Positions 31,925 to 42,523 of a stretch of DNA of 64,000 bases are shown one piece after another (position 1 is the first letter of the stretch; each line of letters opens with the position of its first letter). Source of the stretch: Massariosphaeria phaeospora (lineage: Eukaryota; Ascomycota; Dothideomycetes; Pleosporales); contig JAADJZ010000007.1 of the NCBI GenBank assembly GCA_011032825.1, forward strand, positions 930,001 through 994,000, in the 5' to 3' direction. The position numbers and the translations under genes were made by a program. A model generated the notes under the pieces. It was given only the letters and a program-made list of their open reading frames with translations. It had not been told where the DNA came from and did not search any database.

Positions 31925-33311
31925 TCATAGGAATATCTGGACCATGGCGCTGCGAGTGTTTATACGCTTCTGACAGCCCTTCACAACGCACTCTTTGAAG
32001 GGCTTCGTGCGAGGTGGAGGCTGCTTCTCTTTGCCTTTCGTGCTGCGCTTGCCTCCTCGATTGGCGGTGCACTCGCCGCAATAGACCTGACATTGGTAAG
32101 CAAAACCCAAAAGCAACAAGAGAATGTGGACAAACATGGCCGCAGATCTTGACTATCCACACCTGTCTCTTCTGCTCGGAATCCCCCGTGCACAACTCAT
32201 CACCACAGTGAGGGCAAATGAGGGCATCGTTCTCCGCCACACTCCTAGTGAAGCCCTCGGGCGCTGCTTCGGGCGCATCGTATGTCGGTGGTGGTGGCAC
32301 TGGACCACCCCCGATACCCAGATCGAACCCGACTGACCCAAAGTCCAATGCCGGCGCCACCCATCCAACGTGTATTTGCGCATGAGGACGTCTCTGTCCT
32401 CCTCTTGGCGGCGGTACAGGCGAATGTTGCCTGTTCTGCAGTTGCTCCAGCATCCTTGCTCTGATGTCCTGAACGAACGGGTGGGCTGGGTGATGCGGGC
32501 GCACTGGATTTTCGAATAGATACATACCCAGGTTCCGCACCCTCCGAGCCTCGGGTAATCGTGTTTCTCCTACAAACTGGACATCATCCTCTGCAATGTG
32601 GGGGTGGCGCGTAGGCGGGTCCTGCCGGAGCGGGGGATCTAATCGGCGAGCGGAGATGAACTGGATCTCGGGTGAGTCTGACGGGGCTGCTTCCAGGAGC
32701 GAATCCTCCTCGTCTATGTCTATAATCTCTCTGGCAAAGCGGGGTGGTCGTTGTGCTCGCACAAGCATGGGGCCGTTGTTCGACGCTGCGGATGGTGCAG
32801 CATCGTCAGCAGTCAGGTCGATGACGTCTGCCTGACTACTGCTTCTTGAATGGTTCATAGGCCGCCTATAGTCCAGACCATCCCCTACATATCTTCGTGG
32901 CTGGCCTGCAGACATGTCGTCGATCCGGGGGAGATGTAGCCCTGAGGCTTGTGGACGAGGGCGTACGGGGCCGGCGCTGGGCTCGCGGGAGGTAGACAGG
33001 CGGTTGAAGGCACCCCAGAGTGGTGGTGACAAAGAGGCGTTGTGGTGGTCTAGGTGGTGGTGTGTTCCCTATGAGCGGGTCTGTTAGCCAACACGTTTCG
33101 TAACACAGCAACCGCTGTTGCGCTGAGTGATCCAGGTCCTAGGTGCTTGCGGTAGAGAGCTTGGATTTGGGGCTTTCAACGAGCCGTGTGGAGCTTCACC
33201 GCCCATACAGAAGGTGTGATTGCCACTCGCAGGGTGGGCGTTTGCAGAACGAACAACGGGACTACTAACCTTGTGGTTGTGGGGATAGCCGAGGCCAAAG
33301 TCGCCGTCCAT
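31925..33311 (-). CDS. RING-finger protein with SUMO-interaction-like motifs (STUbL-type), 3 exons
   Basis: Exons 33311-33270 (14 codons), 33068-32136 and 32086-31925, introns 201 and 49 bp, give 378 residues. Two hydrophobic-acidic motifs near the N-terminus, VIDLTADD (96-103) and EIIDIDEED (128-136), look like SUMO-interaction motifs; the middle is disordered and Pro/Arg-rich. The C-terminal RING spans about 298-375: CPHC, then CGHVYCGEC formed across the last intron, and CVVKGC. Architecture and the RQVWIVK-CGH-VYCG block suggest a SUMO-targeted ubiquitin ligase subunit (Slx5/Rfp-like); this is inference. The tiny first exon was placed because GTTAGT/CATAG sites and phase fit. Confidence 0.75.
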
Positions 33312-34251
33312 GCTCTTGAGCGGCGACAAATGTAGCCTACGGCGGAGAGATCGCGGGTTGTAGGAGGTGGTGTGAAAGGTGGAGAGTGGAGGAGCCAGGT
33401 GCTGGCCGGGCGTGTAGTGAAGTGCTTCAGTGGCGACAAGGATAAGCGTTGTTCCGCAACGAACAATTGAGTGAGCGAGCGGAAAGCCACCTTCACCCAC
33501 TCCCGCCCGCAGGCCCATATTCCCACTGTGTAAGCGCCCGCATCCGGCGTCTGCAACCGCTCTACGGATATAGAGTGGTATTTAGGGCCGTTAGCTATTG
33601 TCACAACTATTGTCAGGAGTCCGATCTCGCAATGTTGCCGCTGCACAAAACCGCCAAGAGTCAACACCGTCTTATCCCACTTCGCCTGTCAACCTGAACA
33701 TGACTACTAAACAGGTGGCCCACAGGCCGGAATGGAGGAATCTCACAACCCTTTACTATTGCCAACCTTACGAAGGTAGGATGGGCGGTCTACTACCCCT
33801 TCTTACACACGAGGCAACACAAGTCTTTACGGCATTCACCGTAGAACATCTGTACAACGGCATACTTCAGAGAGCTTCAATCAGAAAGGCCGCTGCAGAA
33901 TGGTTCAGGCCAAATTGAGAGTTGATATTAGGCGTAGAGCACAGGCGCCCAAACGACTTCAGGAGTATTCCGTATGTGGCAGGGGGCAGTATGTTACATT
34001 TTGGATGTTCTTTCCTCCTCAAATTGATTAGCCGACCAGATAGTTTCGGTCACATCAAATCTCCAAGACTCCAAGGCACCCAGTAGCTTTTCCCGCCCAA
34101 CTTATGAGCCCCGAGCCAGCATATCATAGTCAAATCCTCCCCCGTTACACCGATCTTGTTAACTTGCGTCCAGCTCTGGTGTGACAGTCGAAATCGTTGC
34201 CAGGCTGGCTAGTGTCGCACCAAGCTTGTTCGAATCCCATAGTGGCAACCC
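33312..34251. other. Intergenic, 0.94 kb
   Basis: Leader of the RING gene and 3' flank of PRP19. Holds one small open frame (33700-33918, listed separately). Nothing else recognised. Confidence 0.4.
33700..33918 (+). CDS. Possible small protein, 72 residues
   Basis: ATG 33700 opens a 72-codon frame whose composition looks protein-like (PEWRNLTTLYYCQPYEG, LLPLLTHEATQVFTAF). No signal peptide, membrane segment or known motif. It lies alone between two minus-strand genes. Chance cannot be excluded. Confidence 0.25.
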   Translation: MTTKQVAHRPEWRNLTTLYYCQPYEGRMGGLLPLLTHEATQVFTAFTVEHLYNGILQRASIRKAAAEWFRPN

Positions 34252-35725
34252 TCACGATGCACTCATGATGCTCAATCCACCCTCCGGAGTCAACGCCACC
34301 AGCGAAGATGCGTTCGCACCCCATGCTACATCCCTCGCAGGCACCGCCTTACGCACCGGTTCCGACCAACTCTTTGAAGCCTTGGTATACTGTTGTATAG
34401 AGACATTGCCTGACCCGGCAGTCGCTAGGAATTGGCCTGTGTAGTCCCAGCGGATGCTGTCGACTGGGCTACCAACGTCAAGCACTTTGATGACCGCCTG
34501 CTTCCGGATGTCCCAGATAGATACGGTGCTTGAGCCCTTTTCGGCAACTGCGAACCATGTTCCGTTCTCCGAGAAGGCAATGCTGCGCACACATCCGCTT
34601 GTTGTCATAGCAGCCATTGCAGATCCACTCTTGACGTCAAAGATCCGGATGGTCCCATCAGAGCTACCAACGAAGTACAGCGCGCCGTCGACGTGAAACG
34701 CTGAGCAGGTGATCTCTACCTCGGTATAAATCTGGGAGACTGTTGTGAACGTTGAGAGATCGTAGAACATGACGCGTTTGTCGACTCCGCTGGAAGCAAG
34801 TATAGTCCCATTGGGATGGAGATTAACGGATGTGACTGCACCAGCATGAGGTCCCAATTGCGCAATCTCGTTGCCCGCCTCGAAGATCTTGACAGCACCT
34901 GATGATGTTCCGACGACTGCGCGTGATCCCCACCAAGTGGTAGCCGTGACAGCCGAGCCGCATTGCATGACATGCAGTACGTTCTGCTCTGGTATGGAGT
35001 AGACACCGGCTACACCGTCTGATCCTCCCAGCAGGGCCAGCTTTCCAGTCTCGTTAAGAGCAAAGCTGCTGCTGCCGGGATACAGATGCTCGGTTGACTG
35101 AGTAACGTCGAACGTGGATACGACTTCGCCCGAGGTCCACTCCTCTGGGATAGGTCGTTTGCGCCGGGTTGCGAATAGTCTGTATTCGATTAGACTTTGT
35201 GGTAAGACAGCGGGCAAGGACATACTGCTGCTGCGTCTCATCGATCTTGGCCACCAACTCGTCCGGCAACGCCTGACCATCGACTTGCATAGCGTCACCA
35301 TTGCTTGCAGCTCCTGACCCGGTAACTGTAACTTTCGAAAGCGCCTCTCGAGCCTCATCTCGTTCGCGCGTCAGCCTCGAAACTACTCGCGTCGCTGCAT
35401 CGTTTTGGTACAGCGCCGTGCTGAGCTCTTGTCTCGTCTGCGCCAGTTGCTGCTTGAGGGTGAATGATTCGAGCAGAGTCGCATCCCACTCTGTCTGGAA
35501 TACTTTCAGAAGGGATGGTATGGACGTCAAACTTGGTGGTCGCGGTGTCACAATTCGGGGCGATTTGAGCTCGATGAGGTCCTCAACCGCAAGGTCCTCG
35601 CCGGTGACCGGGTCGGTATGGTGTTCGGCAATGTGAACTTCGATCAAGCGCCGCTCAAACACATTGCCGCTTTTACGCGAGGCCACAGGTGCCTGGGGCG
35701 CTTCTCCTGAGATCGCGCAGAGCAT
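34252..35725 (-). CDS. PRP19: Pre-mRNA-processing factor 19, U-box E3 ligase, 2 exons
   Basis: Exons 35725-35226 and 35179-34252 (46-bp intron GTATGT...TACAG) give 475 residues. The N-terminal U-box (MLCAISGEAPQAPVASRKSG, HTDPVTGEDL; residues 1-60) is essentially invariant among Prp19 proteins. A coiled-coil region for tetramerisation follows (about 75-140, FQTEWDATLLESFTLKQQLA). The splice recreates QQLFATRRKRPIPEEW, then a C-terminal WD40 propeller (about 200-475; for example GTILASSGVDKRVMFYDLST). Core of the NineTeen Complex that ubiquitinates spliceosome components; nuclear. No anomalies. Confidence 0.96.
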
Positions 35726-36330
35726 AGCTTCTTGTTTTGTCGCTGTTGCTGTGCTGTCGTCGCGAAACGGCTGCCTCCTTGACGAGCTTTCTGGAGCGCC
35801 GACGCACGGATGAATTTGGCGGTGTATCCCTGCGCGTTAGCAGTATTATCAGTGTGTAGATGAGTTAGTGTGGGAGTGTTGGTGGTGGTGAGAGTGAGTG
35901 AGTCGCAAAGTTTAAGATGTGGAAACGGGAAAAGGCCGCTAACACCAGATGAGGACTAGACTGCTCTGGGTGCTTAGTAAGGACTCCAGAGCTAGCTGCA
36001 TGGCAGTGCAGGCCATGATCGGACACCCTTTTAATCACCACAACGATCGGCAGACATACGTCGAAGAGTCGTATAGAAGGAGCGGTCTGATGAGCCTGTG
36101 ACCTGCGAAGCTCTACCAATCCCATGGCCAGTTGCCTTGTTATGTTCTCAAAACTCTTCTCTTGGCTACGTTGAAGGCGTCAGCAATACGAACTGGCCTT
36201 TGCTTGGTGAAACATGCCACCTTGTTCATCTGTCGTTTCCAGCCACTTTTGAATCAACTTATGCTCTCCCTTCGACGATAACCTCACTTCTTTCAAAACC
36301 ATACCCCTTTTTCCTTCCAAAATATCAGAC
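35726..36330. other. Divergent promoter region, 0.6 kb
   Basis: Between PRP19 (minus) and the F-box-like gene (plus). A GTGGTGAGAGTGAGTGAGT purine-rich run near 35880 is the PRP19 upstream region. No gene seen. Confidence 0.4.
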
Positions 36331-37611
36331 ATGTGTTTTTCGCCGTTAGAAGTTGTTGACTCTTTCCCTGCGGACTATTACCTCATATGCCCCGACCTGG
36401 CGCAGTTCCAAACCCAGGCAGGGCACACATGTACCAATCTGGCTACGTTCTTCCCCGAGCACTCTCAGCATGCGCCATGGCTATGGTCAACATTTGCGAA
36501 GCCACTTGCCGGAGCGCAGCATGGCCAGATCTACCTCCATGGTTTCTCCACCGCGAATTTATCTCCACTAGAGCAGCTACCGAACGAAATCATCGACTAT
36601 CTCATTGGCCTGCTATCTGAAAACAAACAAGATGTGCTTGCAATGGGCCTATCATCAGGCGTGCTCTGGCCTGTCGTTCTGCACCATGTTCACCGGGAAT
36701 ACCAGCTCTCCACTGTCTCCTGGGCCGGTCACAGTGTCGCATTCCATGGTCGAAACTCTACGTGTATGCCGCCTTCGTTCGATAAAGTCAGGCCAGCCGT
36801 CACTAAACTCATCTCAACTATAGATCGATATAGTTACAACCCAATTTTCGATCCCCATACGGTATACTCAAGAGACCACGAGTGCTCCTTCAAGAACGCC
36901 AAGTCATCCGAGCAAGATTGGCTGAATGTAGTCGACGTCTCAAAGCACTGGACAGGCTTAGATGCAGCGGACTGGCTCGACATTGAGGCAGATATATCGC
37001 AGTCATATATGTTTCCGCAGGATCGCGTTTGGGTCTTACGAAATGTGACAGAAGGGCAGTTCATACGCTCAGATAAGCTCATTCCATCGGAATACATCGA
37101 CCCAACCCGTAGAAGATTACCTGAAAGCACGACTGTTACGAAGGTTCTTGGATTATTCAAGAATAGCCATTCATATGGAAAGAGACACGTCACAAATGAT
37201 ATTTTACCAATATCATTCGCCCAGATTGTTCTAATCTTGTGCTGCTACACCTCGAATATTCCTCTGGTCGAAAGTCCATTTGCGTTTCACACGGGACGCT
37301 GGGCCGGACACCGCTTAGATATTGTCACTCTAGAAGAGCACCTCAAAGAGTCCAGTATTAAAAGCTGGAAGGATGTTAGCGAGCCAATCGTTAATGACGT
37401 CGGGAATCTACGGTGGTGGGTTGCCCACCTGGGTGGAGAATTCAACGCGAAGAACGTCAATGGCCACTGGGACAAGGTGTTCAAGGAGCGCGATATGTTT
37501 CGAACATGGAAGGGCGATCAATGTGCGCCGAAGCCCCAACAGGAGAAGTCTAGTGGTTTGCAGTTCCTGAAGAGAAAACCACGCAAGGATCGCACGGATT
37601 GTTGTCCCTAA
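36331..37611 (+). CDS. F-box-like hypothetical protein
   Basis: Single exon, 426 residues. A segment at about 79-122 (PLEQLPNEIIDYLIGLLSEN) has the L-P-x-E-I-I-x-x-I pattern of an F-box. The remaining 300 residues are unrecognised: Trp-rich (DWLNVVDVSKHWTG, RVWVLRNVTEGQFI) with a conserved-looking block GHRLDIVTLEEHL, and a basic C-terminus ending in DCCP. Similar F-box-N-terminal proteins with unique C-terminal regions are abundant in Pezizomycotina and probably act in SCF-type complexes (inference). ATG context (GACATGTG) is weak; an earlier start is not available in frame. Confidence 0.65.
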   Translation: MCFSPLEVVDSFPADYYLICPDLAQFQTQAGHTCTNLATFFPEHSQHAPWLWSTFAKPLAGAQHGQIYLHGFSTANLSPLEQLPNEIIDYLIGLLSENKQDVLAMGLSSGVLWPVVLHHVHREYQLSTVSWAGHSVAFHGRNSTCMPPSFDKVRPAVTKLISTIDRYSYNPIFDPHTVYSRDHECSFKNAKSSEQDWLNVVDVSKHWTGLDAADWLDIEADISQSYMFPQDRVWVLRNVTEGQFIRSDKLIPSEYIDPTRRRLPESTTVTKVLGLFKNSHSYGKRHVTNDILPISFAQIVLILCCYTSNIPLVESPFAFHTGRWAGHRLDIVTLEEHLKESSIKSWKDVSEPIVNDVGNLRWWVAHLGGEFNAKNVNGHWDKVFKERDMFRTWKGDQCAPKPQQEKSSGLQFLKRKPRKDRTDCCP

Positions 37612-38000
37612 GGTTATGTTTTGTTACGGAGCAATACGTCGTTCTTGCCTGAGAATCCGGATTTTCCCCTACTACCACGTATAATGGTCTTTAAGACGAT
37701 ATTTGTATGAGGGTCGGTAGATGCTACAGATACGCATTGAGTACTTGCCCGCACATCTGCAGCTCGACGTTGCCATGCATGCTACCATGCTCAAGCGTCG
37801 TCAAGTTGCCAATCATGGCGCGCGGACCTGCGCACAAGTAATTACGGGACAGATAAGGGTACGAGGGACCTGATCAGGGTTGATTCGCTATCTTCTCGTC
37901 GACTCCGCACTTCCAAGGCTTAATCACCACATCACGTCTCCGGACTCCACACTTTCGCAGATGGACTTGAAACTATACATTCCGCAACACACTATACATC
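37612..38000. other. Intergenic, 0.39 kb
   Basis: 3' flank of the F-box-like gene and promoter of the P450 gene. No gene or repeat recognised. Confidence 0.4.
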
Positions 38001-39650
38001 ATGACGCTGTCAACCGGATCCCAGTCACTGAACTTGGTCAAGTTGGCCTTGTACTCGATTATTTTGTATGCCATCTACAAAGTCATCCAGCGTCTCTTCT
38101 TCCATCCTCTCTCAAGAGTGCCGGGGCCTTGGTATGCAGCTGTATCGACGCTGTACGAGTTTTGGTGGGATGGACCAAAGGAAGGGAAATATATGTTCAA
38201 AATTGAGGAGATGCACGAGAAATACGGTATATCTCTCAACATCTTATGTGGAGCTGCGATTAACGCCCGGTAGGACCCATCGTGAGAATCAACCCATGGG
38301 AAGTGCACATCGACGACCCCGCCTTTATGGACGTTCTCTTGACAAACAACCGAATGGAAAAGGACCCATTCTTCTACGGCGGCTTCGGCATCCCTAATGC
38401 AGCTGTATCTACAGTATCACCTGAGGTACATAAACTGAGACGAGGAGCTATGGCGCAATTCTTCTCTAAAGCCAACGTTGCGAAACTGGAACCGCGCGTG
38501 CTATCCAGAATCCAGCAACTGTGCAAGCGTATTGAGGAGCATAAGAAGGAAGGGAAACCGGTGGACATCTCGAATGCATACCGCTGTTTTGCAACGGATA
38601 TCGTGACTGATTTTGCGGTCCCAAAGACGAGGAACTTCCTCGATCATCCCACTTTCAATGCAGTCTTCAATCGCGTGGTGAGGGATACTGCTGGAGTCAT
38701 CAACTGGAATCGCCATATCCGATTCCTCTACCCGCTCATGGTCAACATACCTCGGAGTATTGTTACGCTACTAGACAAAGATGGTTCGACGCTCGCTATG
38801 GTGGATAATCAGCAGGTGCGTTGAAGTATTTCCAAACAACTGTGCATCAACACTCACTGATCCGTTCCAGGACCTCTACGATCAAGCGAAAGCCGTGGTC
38901 GAAAGCACCAACCCAAAGCCAACTCCAACCGTCATGGACGTCCTCTTTAAGCACCCCTCTCTTCCCCCCAAGGAAAAGACCCTCAGCCGCATGTTCGGCG
39001 AGGTGGTCACCGTCATAGGGGCTGGTACCGAGACCACGGGCTGCACTCTTGCAGTGCTAACCTACTACGTTCTATCCACCCCGTCCATCTTTCGAACCCT
39101 AAAAGCCGAACTCGACAAAGCCGCAGCTACCCACAACATCTCACGCACTCAACTCCTTGATTGCCACGCCGTAGAACCCCTTCCGTACCTCCAAGCCGTC
39201 ATGAAAGAATCCCTTCGCGTCGCTTCTCCGGTCGTCGGCCGTCTCCCGCGCCGTCTGCCCGGCGCCTCAATGACATACACCACCCCCTCCGGCCAAACCT
39301 ACGTTCTCCCTCCCGGCACCACAGCCAGCATGTCCGTCCGCGACATCCACTTCAACCGCACCATCTTCGCCGACCCGCACACCTTCAAACCCGAGCGCTG
39401 GCTCACCAAAGACGCCGCAGAACTCGCCCGCCTAGATAAGCACATGGTCGCTTTTGGCAAGGGCGTGAGACAGTGTCTCGGCCTCGAGCTCGCAAAGCAG
39501 GAGATCCTGCTCGTAGCGGCGAATCTGTTCTGGAAATTCGATTTTGAGTTGTTCGAGACGACCGCGCGGGATGTGTCGGTGGAGTTTGATTTCTTTGCGC
39601 CGTTTGGGCCGAGTGATAGCAAGGGTGTTAGAGTTAGGGTTAGGGAGTAG
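38001..39650 (+). CDS. Cytochrome P450 monooxygenase, 3 exons
   Basis: Exons 38001-38226, 38274-38815 and 38871-39650 (introns 47 and 55 bp) give 515 residues. N-terminal membrane anchor (LVKLALYSIILYAIYKVI) and Pro-rich hinge (HPLSRVPGPW). I-helix AGTETTG at 307-313, ExxR at 369-372 (KESLR), PERW at 430-433, and heme-binding FGKGVRQCLG with Cys458. All catalytic elements are present, so it should be functional and ER-bound, using a P450 reductase. It resembles secondary-metabolism P450s of the large CYP5xx/CYP58 type, but I cannot assign a family or substrate. No backbone synthase is next to it. Confidence 0.9.
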
Positions 39651-40059
39651 CGGTTGTATGCAACCTTTCACTCTACATTTTTTTTCACTTGAAGGGCGTG
39701 GCAACAGGCCCTGCCCATGTACCCTGACTGGTATAATACGTCAGCGAAAATTCTGACTATTTATTCCGCTCCGTACAACACCACCGACGGCCTGCGTACC
39801 ACCTCTCGTAACCACAAGCCTCCCCCATACCACTATCAGCCCAGCGTCACGTCTGGCATCTGGCATCCCCTGTTACTCCAGTACATCTCCAGCAATACCT
39901 CTTCTCCTCTATACTCCCAGCAAGGCTTCAGCCGCCCGTCAATCTCGCAGCAACAAGCCGCCAGCCTCCCCTCCCGCGACCTCACCCACCCACATCAGGC
40001 TCAGAGCCGTACGCCCAGACCGACCACCCACCACATCACATAACGTAGCCACAAACACA
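39651..40059. other. Intergenic, 0.41 kb
   Basis: 3' flank of the P450 gene and a C-rich leader (many CCTCCC/CACCCAC words) of the next gene. No gene seen. Confidence 0.4.
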
Positions 40060-40896
40060 ATGGCGACCTACAGCGACCTATTCTCCCGCGCAACGCGCCA
40101 ACTCATGCGCGCCCGCGCCGGCAAGCCGCCCAAGCGCAGCTCCACCACCCCCATCAAGCACTCCCGCCTCGAATCCGGTATCTTCAAGCCCAAGGCGCTG
40201 AGCTGCCGCGCAAAAGGCCATGCCGAGACGCGGCTGTGCAACCTCCGCATCCAGCTACGCCGATACCTCTACAAGGAGCCCAAGTTCAGAGACAAAGACG
40301 GAGGATGGGACGACAAGGTCGCAGCACGGGCGCGCATGCTCGGCCAGCTCGACTACGACGGCCGCATCGAGAAGATGGCGTGCCTGGACCCCGACGCAAA
40401 GCGCAAGTACAAGACGGCTGAGGAAATGGAGAGGAAACGTGCGGTGCTGTCGAAACTGCACCCCTCGCCACTGTCCCGTGCCTTGCGCGTCGAGGACGAA
40501 GAGGAAGAGGAAGAGAGCGAGGAAGAGAGCGAGGGCGAAGAAGAAGGAAGCGACATCGAGGAAGCGGGCTCGGGGATGTTGCCCGGTGAGGTGTTCGTGG
40601 ACGAGTTCGACCGGGACATGCAGATGGAGGTGGAGTTCGAGGTGTGGGACAGGGGCTACGACGAGCAGGAGACGATGGAGTACATGGAGACGGCGGGGGC
40701 CTGCAACCCGGGATTCAAGCTGGAGGGCGCGTGGCAGCAGGTGTGCGAGGGACCGGACGGCTTCGAGGTCTCGGTCGCAGCGCAGTGGGCGTGGGATTGC
40801 GAGGTGCAGGCAGTGAGGGTCCGGGAGGGCGCCGTCATGGATCCGAAGTGCCGTGGGGTGGTCCAGAGTGTGTGGGCGGCAGCATCCAGATTGTAG
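40060..40896 (+). CDS. Hypothetical protein with acidic low-complexity segment
   Basis: Single exon, 278 residues, good ATG context (CACAATGG). Basic N-terminal half (RATRQLMRARAGKPPKRSST, then LRRYLYKEPKFRDKDGGWDD), a Glu/Ser-rich stretch at about 147-170 (EDEEEEEESEEESEGEEEG), and a Trp-containing C-terminal part (FDRDMQMEVEFEVWDRGYDE). No domain recognised. High GC and codon use support a real gene. Function unknown. Confidence 0.65.
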   Translation: MATYSDLFSRATRQLMRARAGKPPKRSSTTPIKHSRLESGIFKPKALSCRAKGHAETRLCNLRIQLRRYLYKEPKFRDKDGGWDDKVAARARMLGQLDYDGRIEKMACLDPDAKRKYKTAEEMERKRAVLSKLHPSPLSRALRVEDEEEEEESEEESEGEEEGSDIEEAGSGMLPGEVFVDEFDRDMQMEVEFEVWDRGYDEQETMEYMETAGACNPGFKLEGAWQQVCEGPDGFEVSVAAQWAWDCEVQAVRVREGAVMDPKCRGVVQSVWAAASRL

Positions 40897-41176
40897 ACTG
40901 GCGTTGAGGGGCCCGGGGCGCTTCTCATGGCAGCGGTGTCGATTTCTGCGGGGACGATTGGTTCTCTGGGGGTGTAGCTGGGGTTGAGAACCCCTGGAGT
41001 TGACTCGCCCTTCGGGGGTCGAGTTGCTCTAGGGTCCGATCTCCCCCATTCGTGTATACCAAAGCAAGAGTCCTCTTGATCTGGGTCGCTGTATCAGAAC
41101 CCGTCTTCCACTGTACAGTCTCTTCTACGTACCTCGCCATGCGCCCCCTCACCACATTTCGTCCAAGCCAATCGCT

Positions 41177-41572
41177 CTACACTCCAGATGACGTAAGCAC
41201 CATACTACATAATGACTTTTCCAACTCAAAGTACAATCCCCAATGCGCCTTACACGCCGGATTGAACCCCTCTCTACATTCCGGACACCGACTGCCACTC
41301 TCCATGTACTCCTGAACACTCAGCACATGTCCGCACGCGCCACACAGCACCGCCTTCTCCGCTCTCCTATCTCTCGTCCAGACCTCGGGCTCATGTGCTT
41401 CGCAGGCGTTGTGGCAGCAAATGCAAGCATAAAATTTGCGACAGCAAGCATGCTTGACGGCGATGATGTCGAGCGGGCTGGCCCAGTGTGCGCACTGCGT
41501 AGCGGGCGAAACAGCCAGGCCATGGACTGTGGGCCGGGCATGCGCCGAGCTGTCTCCATTGGAGTTCGCCAT
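41177..41572 (-). CDS. CHY-type zinc-finger protein (Hot13-like)
   Basis: Single exon, 131 residues from ATG 41572. Pattern of conserved Cys/His: HGLAVSPATQCAHW, DIIAVKHACCRKFYACICCH, CEAHEPEVW, AVLCGACGHVLSVQEY, CPECREGFNPACKAHWGLYF. This is the CHY zinc finger of fungal proteins related to yeast Hot13, which keeps small Tim proteins zinc-free and reduced for mitochondrial import (known for Hot13; inferred here). TIM9 lies 22 kb away, which is not meaningful by itself. A start six codons upstream is possible. Confidence 0.85.
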   Translation of the reverse strand: MANSNGDSSAHARPTVHGLAVSPATQCAHWASPLDIIAVKHACCRKFYACICCHNACEAHEPEVWTRDRRAEKAVLCGACGHVLSVQEYMESGSRCPECREGFNPACKAHWGLYFELEKSLCSMVLTSSGV

Positions 41573-42523
41573 GCTGCAACGACAGGTCACCAGGAGAGCG
41601 GCATTGTTCGGAGGAGGCGCCGGGCGGGAGCAAGCTGTATAACTAAGGTTTAGACACTGCGTTATTCCTTCTGGCAGACTTCGTTAGCGAGCGCTAGGCC
41701 GCATGTACGGGGCAGGCTAGCCTCTTAGCGAACTATCGAGCTTGCTAGCTGGATGCGTAGGTGACGTACAACATGGGCTAGGGAGGCAGGCGTGGCTCGA
41801 GTAAATCCTCTAATTACCTACATGCAGGCCGGCGCCCGGTCTCTGTTAGTTGTTTTCTTTATTTCCTGTTGCCCGCTGTGCTGCGTGCTGCGTTATGCGC
41901 AACTGAAAGCTTAAGAGGAGCGTCTATTGACTAATGAAACATGTTCAGGAACGAAACGGCAAGCCTTGAGAGCCGCTGGTGCATGCTCTCGTACGGCGAA
42001 TTGGTGGCAGGGCTGGACAGCAGCGCATGCGGGAGGATCTGTTTCACCCTCCCGATGATTGCCTCCTCGCTAAGTAGCCAGTCGCGACCATTGTGGCTGC
42101 GCTAGGCTCAGGCCGCCATGCATTTAATTGGCACCGGCCGCGACAGGCAAGATGAGGTTGAAAAATTTGCTTTATGGAGGCTGGCGAGGCGGGTGGCTTT
42201 GTTGGCGTTTCGTCACTTGGCTGTAATCATGCCACTCGGTGCTAGGGCTGGAGGTCATCTCCCGCATAGTGGAGTCCTTAGTTCTGTAGACGAGTATAAG
42301 TACCTAGGACTCGCCTACTTCTCATAATCATCCACTCACTCAGTCCGTCTTGCATCTTCCAGCCCCTTGGGTAGACATTCTTTTCAGTCCTCCATTCATT
42401 CATTTGCCTTGCTCTGGAGCTTGCTTCACTACACACCACATTCATTACTCGCTTTTGCAACTCGATCTATCTTCTTCCAAACCAGCTCAGCTCTTTCGCA
42501 CTACAAATCTCTACCAATCAACA
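41573..42523. other. Intergenic, 0.95 kb
   Basis: Divergent region between the CHY gene and the LPMO gene. A TATA-like TATAAGT at about 42295-42301 lies 230 bp before the LPMO ATG, followed by a C/T-rich leader. No gene seen. Confidence 0.45.

Noticed and set aside
39634..39645. Two telomere-type TTAGGG units
   Set aside because: They encode the last Arg/Val residues of the P450 in frame; two units are too few and are flanked by normal genes.
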